11,698 bases of DNA from an uncultured Bacilli bacterium (lineage in GTDB: Bacteria; Bacillota_I; Bacilli_A; RF39; UBA660). Below are positions 6,990 through 11,698 of this stretch, piece after piece (the first letter of the stretch is position 1; each line of letters opens with the position of its first letter). The stretch lies in NCBI GenBank assembly GCA_944358685.1, contig CALVRQ010000028.1:1-11698 (forward strand), written 5' to 3'. Both the position numbers and the translations under genes were made by a program. The notes below the pieces were generated by a model. That model did no database searches. It was given only the letters and a program-made list of their open reading frames with translations, and was not told where the DNA came from.

Positions 6990-7692
6990 TAGAAATTGCA
7001 GGTATTGTTTTAAGTTTAATAGGGAAGATTTGACTTTAGAAGAAAATGAAAGAGTTTTAGATAATTTATTTAAACTAGGTGTGAAAAAGATTTCATGGAC
7101 TGGTGGCGAACCTTTTTTATATAAAGATTTGCCTCATTTATTAAAGAAAAGTAAAGAATATGGAATTATTAATTCTGTTAATACCAATTTAACGACCGTT
7201 GATGTGGATAATTTGGAAGAAAAAATTCAAAATGTTGACCAGCTAATTATTTCTTTAGATTTTATTTCTGATGATTTGAATGAAAAATATGGTATAGGAA
7301 AAGATTATTATGCTCATGTTTCTAAAATTTTAAAAAAAATAAAACAAATTAATCCTGATATAATATTACAATTAAATACAGTATTATTTAATGGCAATAT
7401 TAATTTTATGGATGAGCTTTATGAGGAAATATGCAAGTATGATATAGATTATTGGAAGATAATTAGGTTTTTACCAATTAGGGGCAAAGCTTATAAGGAG
7501 AAAGATAATTTATCAATAACAGACGAACAATTTGATGAATTTACTAGAAATTTTAAAAGTCGAAAACAGAATTTTGAAATTATTATTCATGGATTAAAAG
7601 AAATGGAAAGAAAACATATTATTGTTTTAAGTTCAGGTAAACTTATTTATAGTGAAAATGGTAAGGATGAAGAAATTAAGTCATTAATTTAA
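6955..7692 (+). CDS. Small radical SAM protein, MoaA/viperin-like
   Basis: Radical SAM enzymes use a [4Fe-4S] cluster to split S-adenosylmethionine and start radical chemistry. The 245 residues hold CNRNCRYC (cluster cysteines C11, C15, C18), TGGEPFLYKDL (49-59, the SAM-binding GGEP), NTNL (76-79), LIISLDF (97-103), LQLNTVLF (138-145), YWKIIRFLPIRGKA (166-179) and ITDEQFDEF (188-196). By eye the order, including WK before a strand ending in a Gly turn and then a D-E-x-F helix, resembles viperin and MoaA. Viperin's FQ and EN residues are not conserved, and there is no C-terminal SPASM cysteine cluster. The frame could open with TTG at 6940, but ATG 6955 follows AAGGGAG (6943-6949). It overlaps the CYTH gene by 35 bases and lies 15 bases before the LysR gene. 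Product unknown. Confidence 0.88.
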   Translation: MKVCYNITSKCNRNCRYCFKFNREDLTLEENERVLDNLFKLGVKKISWTGGEPFLYKDLPHLLKKSKEYGIINSVNTNLTTVDVDNLEEKIQNVDQLIISLDFISDDLNEKYGIGKDYYAHVSKILKKIKQINPDIILQLNTVLFNGNINFMDELYEEICKYDIDYWKIIRFLPIRGKAYKEKDNLSITDEQFDEFTRNFKSRKQNFEIIIHGLKEMERKHIIVLSSGKLIYSENGKDEEIKSLI

Positions 7693-7707
7693 GGAAAGGA
7701 TGCAAAA

Positions 7708-8601
7708 ATGGATAAGAATATCAATTTAAATTTATATCGAATTTTTTATGAAGTTGCACAATATCATAGTATTTCAGATGCTGCAAAAAATATGTATTTG
7801 TCACAGCCGGCAATAAGTAAAGCACTTAAAAATTTAGAAAGTGAACTTAATGCAATGCTGTTTTATAGAACCTTAAATGGTATTATTTTAACTGATAAAG
7901 GTAAGGAACTATATGGGTTAGTAGAAGAAGCTTTAGGAAATTTTAGACAAGCAGAGAAGAAGATGCTGGAAAATAAGAATTTAGAAAAGGGTTCTTTATC
8001 TATTGGTGTAAGATCTAATGTGGCTTCATTTTATTTACTTGATAAGATTGCGACTTTTCATGAAAAATATAATAAGATTGATATTGTTATTATTGATAGG
8101 CCTAGTAGTGAGTTACTTAGAATGCTTTCTAATAATGAGCTTGATTTTGTTTTGGATTCTGTTTCGGCAAAAGATGAATTAGATGGTTTTGATGTTAAAC
8201 CTTTAGATACTTTTACGCATACTTTTATAGTTTTGCCCGATTTAAATATTTTACCTAAAAGAGAAAAATATCATTTAAAAGATTTAGAATCACTACCGTT
8301 AATATTGCCGGTTTCTCATAGTTCACATAGACAATATTTAAATAATTTAGCTAAAGAAAACAATACTGTTTTCAATAATGTTCTTTCGATAGAAACAAGC
8401 GAACTTATTTATAGTATGGTAAAAAAAGGTCTTGGAATAGGTTATATTTTGAGAGATATGGTTAAGAGTGATATTGAATGTGGTAATTTAAAAGAAATAA
8501 AAATATACGAGGAACTTCCTGAAATATCTTTAAATTTAATATGTAAAGAAAGAAATTTAACTGAAGCACCTAGACATTTTATAGATGAATATTTAAAATA
8601 A
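7708..8601 (+). CDS. LysR-family transcriptional regulator
   Basis: The 297 residues are typical for LysR regulators: an N-terminal winged helix-turn-helix (about 7-65; SISDAAKNMYLSQPAISKAL at 21-40 followed by KNLESEL), a linker helix (about 66-90), and an effector-binding periplasmic-binding-protein-like domain from about 95 (GSLSIGV at 95-101, LDFVLDSV at 145-152, VKKGLGIGYI at 238-247). The ATG at 7708 has GGAAAGGA at 7693-7700. It lies 15 bases after the radical SAM gene on the same strand and ends in a terminator, so it is the last gene of that operon and not divergently placed as LysR genes often are. It may control its own operon, the next one, or both. The inducer cannot be told. Confidence 0.93.
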   Translation: MDKNINLNLYRIFYEVAQYHSISDAAKNMYLSQPAISKALKNLESELNAMLFYRTLNGIILTDKGKELYGLVEEALGNFRQAEKKMLENKNLEKGSLSIGVRSNVASFYLLDKIATFHEKYNKIDIVIIDRPSSELLRMLSNNELDFVLDSVSAKDELDGFDVKPLDTFTHTFIVLPDLNILPKREKYHLKDLESLPLILPVSHSSHRQYLNNLAKENNTVFNNVLSIETSELIYSMVKKGLGIGYILRDMVKSDIECGNLKEIKIYEELPEISLNLICKERNLTEAPRHFIDEYLK

Positions 8602-8623
8602 CATGAAAAAATGTTATTTTTTT
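8595..8623 (+). terminator. Rho-independent terminator after the LysR gene
   Basis: A perfect 10-base stem pairs AAAATAACAT (8595-8604) with ATGTTATTTT (8611-8620) around the loop GAAAAA, with T continuing to 8623. It overlaps the last codons and the stop. It separates the LysR operon from the kinase-radical SAM operon, although all the genes run in the same direction. Confidence 0.88.
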
Positions 8624-8633
8624 ATTACTTTTT

Positions 8634-8662
8634 TTGATAGCAATTACTAGAAAGTATATAGT
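8634..8662 (+). promoter_or_regulatory. Promoter of the kinase-radical SAM operon
   Basis: TTGATA (8634-8639) and TATAGT (8657-8662) are 17 bases apart, each five of six to consensus. Transcription would start near 8669, giving a leader of roughly 97 bases before the ATG at 8766. I saw no clear riboswitch fold in that leader. The -10 box overlaps an inverted repeat listed separately. Confidence 0.68.
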
Positions 8663-8672
8663 TTTAAAAACT
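8660..8672. promoter_or_regulatory. Perfect inverted repeat over the -10 box and start site, possible operator
   Basis: AGTTTT and AAAACT flank a central A, a 13-base perfect palindrome overlapping TATAGT and the likely transcription start. It is placed where a regulator could block RNA polymerase, and a LysR regulator is encoded just upstream. In DNA this AT-rich such repeats also arise by chance, so the operator role is inference. Confidence 0.35.
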
Positions 8673-8765
8673 TTTTATATGAATGATTATTAGTTATATT
8701 TGTATAAATTATTGGTATTTTTCTGGCAGTTTAATTTGTGATACATTTAAATTGGAGGAGGAAAT

Positions 8766-10244
8766 ATGTATAAGGTGATTGCAATTAGTGGTTATTCTGG
8801 AAGTGGAAAAACTACTATAAGTGAAGAGCTATTAAAAAGGGGTAATGAGTTAGTTTACTTTGATTTTGGTTTTTTATTTAGACCACTTACTTATTATTTA
8901 ATAAACGAATTATCTTTAGATGAAGACGGTATTAGAGAGTTTGTTTTAAGTGGAAAATTGCAGCAACAGATTGATCTTACTTATAAAATTACCTGTAATA
9001 AAGTGGAAGTAGGAATTAATGGTAATTTTTATAGTTATGAGGTTTTAAACACCCCAAAAATGAATATGGATACAGTAATGGTTGGATCAATTGTCGGTGA
9101 TTCTTTAAATGATGCTTTAAGAAGTATAGTTGATGATTTGAAATGTGAAAGTAATGTTTTGCTTAATGCGAGAAGGCCAGTTGTTGCTTATCCAGAAGTG
9201 GATTATCATATTTTTTTAGAAACTGATTTTGATGAGAGAGTTAAAAGAAAAATGTTGATGAATGGTGAGAATTATGAAATTACTTTAAAAAAGTTAAAAG
9301 AACGTGATCAAAAAGAGAAGGATAGCAGTTTTTGGAAAAAGTATGATTTTACTCAAACTATTGATACTACAAATTTATCTAAGAATGAGGTCTTAGAGAG
9401 AGTACTTGGAATTTTAAATAATGACTTTGTATATTTTAATAATTTGACATTGATTTTAGGCTCTTATAGGTGCAATAAAAACTGTCCATATTGTATTGCT
9501 AAAAATAATCAAAAGTTTTCTACCTGCGATAATTTAGAATCTTTGGATGAAATTTTAAATGAACTTATGGAAAATAATATAAAATTTAAAAGATTTGTTC
9601 TCAGTGGAAATGGGGAACCATCATTTTATTCTTTAGAAGATTTAGAATTAATAAAAGAGTGTTTAATCAAATATAGAAATTTGTTTGAAATAGTTAGGGT
9701 ACATTCTTCGGGTAATATATTTAGTGAGGAAGATAAATTTGACCTTTTTAATCTTACTGATTTACCGCTAGAGTTTGAAATTCTCAGAGTAGCATTAAAT
9801 TCTGATGTTGATATGAAGGTACTTGGATATAGTGAGGATTATTTAAAGAGTTTATTATTTAGAAATGGTAATATAAAATGCGATATTGCTTTGACGGATT
9901 ATTTAGAATGTTCTGATCTGTCATTACAGTTAAATGATTTTTTAAAAAACAACCCATCAATTAAGAAGGTGAGATTCAAAAGGCTATTAGTTGGCGATAA
10001 TGATACAACAAAGCAGGCAAAATGGGTTAAAGAACATTCACTTGATGAAGATGCTATTCAAAAGGTTATTTTAGAACTTGGTTTAACTTTAAAAGATGAT
10101 ATTTATCAATCAGATGATAGGAAAATTCTTTATAAAACAAGCGGAGATTATGATTTTGATTATGTAATAAATGATGGAAAGCTTCAAAATTATAAGAATG
10201 AAATAAGTAGGGCTAAAGTGCTTAGAAGGAAGCTAGGTGGGTAG
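8766..10244 (+). CDS. Fusion of a cytidylate kinase-like domain and a radical SAM domain
   Basis: This single 492-residue chain has two domains. Residues 1-220 follow bacterial cytidylate kinase: P-loop GYSGSGKT (9-16), FDFGFLFRPLT (32-42; compare LDTGAMYRALT in Cmk), NTPKMNMDTVMVGSIVGD (95-112), VLLNARRPV (131-139, at Cmk's DGRD site), HIFLETDFDERVKRK (148-162), LKERDQKEKDSS (177-188, lid) and DTTNLSKNEVLERVLGIL (200-217). Residues 221-492 form a radical SAM domain with CNKNCPYC (C236, C240, C243), FVLSGNGEPSFY (277-288) and HSSGN (313-317). Both active centres look usable, though the DGRD acids are replaced by Asn-Ala. GGAGGAGG at 8754-8761 supports the ATG. The MBL gene starts two bases after its stop. 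Substrate unknown; a phosphorylated nucleotide is the natural guess. Confidence 0.85.
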   Translation: MYKVIAISGYSGSGKTTISEELLKRGNELVYFDFGFLFRPLTYYLINELSLDEDGIREFVLSGKLQQQIDLTYKITCNKVEVGINGNFYSYEVLNTPKMNMDTVMVGSIVGDSLNDALRSIVDDLKCESNVLLNARRPVVAYPEVDYHIFLETDFDERVKRKMLMNGENYEITLKKLKERDQKEKDSSFWKKYDFTQTIDTTNLSKNEVLERVLGILNNDFVYFNNLTLILGSYRCNKNCPYCIAKNNQKFSTCDNLESLDEILNELMENNIKFKRFVLSGNGEPSFYSLEDLELIKECLIKYRNLFEIVRVHSSGNIFSEEDKFDLFNLTDLPLEFEILRVALNSDVDMKVLGYSEDYLKSLLFRNGNIKCDIALTDYLECSDLSLQLNDFLKNNPSIKKVRFKRLLVGDNDTTKQAKWVKEHSLDEDAIQKVILELGLTLKDDIYQSDDRKILYKTSGDYDFDYVINDGKLQNYKNEISRAKVLRRKLGG

Positions 10245-10245
10245 A

Positions 10246-10956
10246 ATGAGGCAGATACTTAAATTTATTGGAACGGGTGGAGCTTTTTCTACAAAATATG
10301 TAAATAATTCGGCTTACTATTATTTAAAAAATGATGAAATACTTTTGTTTGACTCAGGAGAAACTGTTTTTCATGAAATTTTAAAGTTAAATATTATAAA
10401 TGAAAATATTAAAAGGGTTGATATTATTATTACTCATTTTCACAGTGACCATGTTGGTAGTTTAGGTAGTTTGGTGTTTTATTTAAGATTTAAAAAGGTA
10501 AGGGAAGTGAATATAATATTTCCAATTAAGAGGCTTCCTTATATGTTATTAAATATATATGGTATTGATGAAAACCTTTATAATGTAAAAACACCTAAGG
10601 AGATAGAAGGATATTATATTAAAGAATATGAGCAATTACATGGCGATGTTAGTGATAATGGTAAAATTATACCAATGCCAAGTTATGGCTATCATGTAAT
10701 TAGCGATAATGATAATTTCTTTTACAGTGGTGATACATGCACCATAAGTGATATAATATTAGAGAAGTTTAAGAGTAAGAAAATTAAAGTTATGTATCAC
10801 GAAGTGGCAACAGATGGTTATAAATCACATATGCAATTAGATGATTTGGCTAAATTAATTCAATTTGAAGATAGAAAGAGAGTTGTCTGTATGCATATGG
10901 GTGATAATGTTGATGTTTCAAAAATTAAAAAATTAGGATTTGAAAGTGTGAGGTAA
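10246..10956 (+). CDS. Metallo-beta-lactamase-fold hydrolase, RNase Z/PhnP-like
   Basis: The 236 residues carry the two-metal site of this superfamily: FIGTGGAFS (7-15), LLFDSGETVF (33-42), the THFHSDH motif (H64, H66, D68, H69), H132 as a likely further ligand, YGYH (147-150), YSGDT (160-164) and CMHMGD (215-220, H217). The pattern of the opening GTGGAFS, HxHxDH and SGDT resembles RNase Z, PhnP and related phosphodiesterases more than true beta-lactamases, so the likely reaction is cleavage of a phosphodiester or cyclic phosphate in the cytoplasm. There is no signal peptide. The frame could open with GTG at 10237, but ATG 10246 follows AGGTGGG (10235-10241) and places the protein just after the fusion gene's stop. 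It probably acts on a product or intermediate of its operon, but the substrate is unknown. Confidence 0.87.
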   Translation: MRQILKFIGTGGAFSTKYVNNSAYYYLKNDEILLFDSGETVFHEILKLNIINENIKRVDIIITHFHSDHVGSLGSLVFYLRFKKVREVNIIFPIKRLPYMLLNIYGIDENLYNVKTPKEIEGYYIKEYEQLHGDVSDNGKIIPMPSYGYHVISDNDNFFYSGDTCTISDIILEKFKSKKIKVMYHEVATDGYKSHMQLDDLAKLIQFEDRKRVVCMHMGDNVDVSKIKKLGFESVR

Positions 10957-10958
10957 TT

Positions 10959-11546
10959 ATGAAAGAAGAATTAGAAATTTGTGTAAGGTCTTTGGTACCT
11001 TTTAATGAACTTTATGATGATATGATTAAAAAAGGTTTTCACGAACAAGAAAATTTTATTTTAAATGATATTTATATGGTTAAGGATGATGTGGAAGTAT
11101 TTTTGGAAAACGAAGAAGTTATTTTTTCTAATTATGTTTTAATTAGAGAAACTGTTGGAAAAAGAAAAATGCTTGTTTTAAAGCATAAAGAAGTAAATGA
11201 ATATGGTGAGATAACAAAACAAGAGTCGGTTAAATGTCCAATTACTGATATTTATAAGGCTTATGATTTTATGAAAGCTATCGGCTATAAAAAATTATTT
11301 GAAATAAGTGATCATAATGTTTTAATGAGTAATGGAAAAAATGAAATTTATATTCAAGATGTTAAAGGTATTGGAACTTATGTAGAGATGGAACAAAAGA
11401 ATTTACTTTTAGAAAATAATAATGGAGATACGATTGATGAGATGAAAAATATTTTAAAGGAATATGATTTAAAAATTGATGTAAGTGATTATTTTGTTAG
11501 AAAAGCCTATGATGCTTTAAAAGAAAATGTAGATTTAAGAAAATAA
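10959..11546 (+). CDS. CYTH-like (triphosphate tunnel) protein, second copy
   Basis: This 195-residue protein has the CYTH layout in a more divergent form: EELEICVRSL (3-12), YVLIRETVG (59-67), MLVLKHKEV (71-79), TKQESVKCPITD (86-97), a helix with DFMKAIGYKKLFEI (103-116), IYIQDVKGIGTYVEMEQ (130-146). The paired acids E4/E6 and E143/E145 and the basic residues R63 and K75 could line a triphosphate tunnel. The signature ExExK has Cys8 instead of Lys. It resembles CyaB-type class IV adenylate cyclase and thiamine triphosphatase relatives, but activity is not assured. The ATG lies two bases after the MBL stop, with GAGGT at 10950-10954 as ribosome binding site. It is the last gene of this operon seen here, and no clear terminator follows. 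It is not a close copy of the first CYTH protein. Confidence 0.72.
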   Translation: MKEELEICVRSLVPFNELYDDMIKKGFHEQENFILNDIYMVKDDVEVFLENEEVIFSNYVLIRETVGKRKMLVLKHKEVNEYGEITKQESVKCPITDIYKAYDFMKAIGYKKLFEISDHNVLMSNGKNEIYIQDVKGIGTYVEMEQKNLLLENNNGDTIDEMKNILKEYDLKIDVSDYFVRKAYDALKENVDLRK

Positions 11547-11587
11547 TGTGAAGTTTTGTAAAGATGCTAGAAAAAAAGATATATATA

Positions 11588-11596
11588 TGATATAAT
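11588..11596 (+). promoter_or_regulatory. Extended -10 promoter for a gene beyond the right edge
   Basis: TGATATAAT is a full extended -10 element (TG, one base, TATAAT at 11591-11596). No good -35 box lies 16-18 bases upstream, as is usual for this promoter class. Transcription would start near 11602. The window ends in TTAAAGGA, a likely ribosome binding site for the next gene. Confidence 0.6.
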
Positions 11597-11601
11597 TTAA
11601 T

Positions 11602-11698
11602 TGTCTAAAAGAAGAATACCGCTATGAAAAACCTACTAAGTATAACGATTGGGAATCTAATTCACTGGTGGTGTAGAATACTTTAATTTATTAAAGGA
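11602..11698 (+). other. Leader region of the next gene with a possible long-range stem
   Basis: This stretch of about 97 bases lies between the extended -10 promoter and the ribosome binding site at the window edge. ATACCGCTA (11616-11624) can pair with TGGTGGTGT (11666-11674), nine base pairs including three G-U pairs, enclosing 41 bases with a small GATT/AATC hairpin at 11648-11658. A leader of this size could be a protein-binding or ligand-binding RNA, but I could not match it to a known class. Confidence 0.3.

Noticed and set aside
8666..8765. Riboswitch in the roughly 97-base leader of the fusion gene
   Set aside because: I found no conserved riboswitch core or convincing long stem, only AT-rich sequence before a strong ribosome binding site.
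1..11698. Use of the Mycoplasma genetic code (TGA as Trp)
   Set aside because: The first AAA+ gene ends in TGA followed by a new gene, and every long gene reads through without internal TGA, with Trp written TGG.

Overview
The window is strongly AT-rich DNA with the compact layout of a low-GC Bacillota (Firmicutes) genome, probably an uncultured host-associated lineage in or near Bacilli or Clostridia. The evidence is the hisS-aspS tandem, sigma-A-type promoters, GGAGG-type ribosome binding sites, and arginine written mostly as AGA/AGG. TGA, TAA and TAG all serve as stops and no reading frame crosses TGA, so this is the standard bacterial code and not the Mycoplasma code. The species cannot be named from sequence reading alone. 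No tRNA, rRNA, CRISPR array or intact insertion sequence was seen.

Left half (1-5880): a terminator for a gene outside the window, then a near-consensus promoter (86-114) and one tight operon ending in a hairpin terminator at 5849-5877. It holds hisS (histidyl-tRNA synthetase), aspS (aspartyl-tRNA synthetase), two tandem divergent paralogues of ClpX/HslU-type AAA+ ATPases, and a TtcA-family PP-loop/iron-sulfur protein likely to thiolate tRNA. The common theme is tRNA charging and modification. The two ATPases are the unknown part: they keep Walker A but carry His-Asp in place of the Walker B Asp-Glu and have lost the sensor-2 arginine.

Middle (5881-6389): a gene-free gap holding the decayed 3' end of a group II intron reverse transcriptase/maturase, lying directly against the upstream terminator, followed by a promoter for the next operon.

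Right half (6390-11698): two adjacent same-strand transcription units that echo each other. The first is a CYTH (triphosphate tunnel) protein, a small MoaA/viperin-like radical SAM protein and a LysR-type regulator. The second is a single-chain fusion of a cytidylate-kinase-like domain with a radical SAM domain, then a metallo-beta-lactamase-fold hydrolase and a second CYTH protein. Each unit therefore pairs a radical SAM centre with a triphosphate-binding CYTH fold, and one adds a nucleotide kinase and a metallohydrolase. This recalls the pairing of viperin with the nucleotide kinase CMPK2 in animals. A pathway that makes, activates or breaks down a modified nucleotide is a reasonable but unproven reading, and it is the best candidate here for an undescribed system. 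The window ends in an extended -10 promoter and a possibly structured leader for a gene starting just past the right edge.
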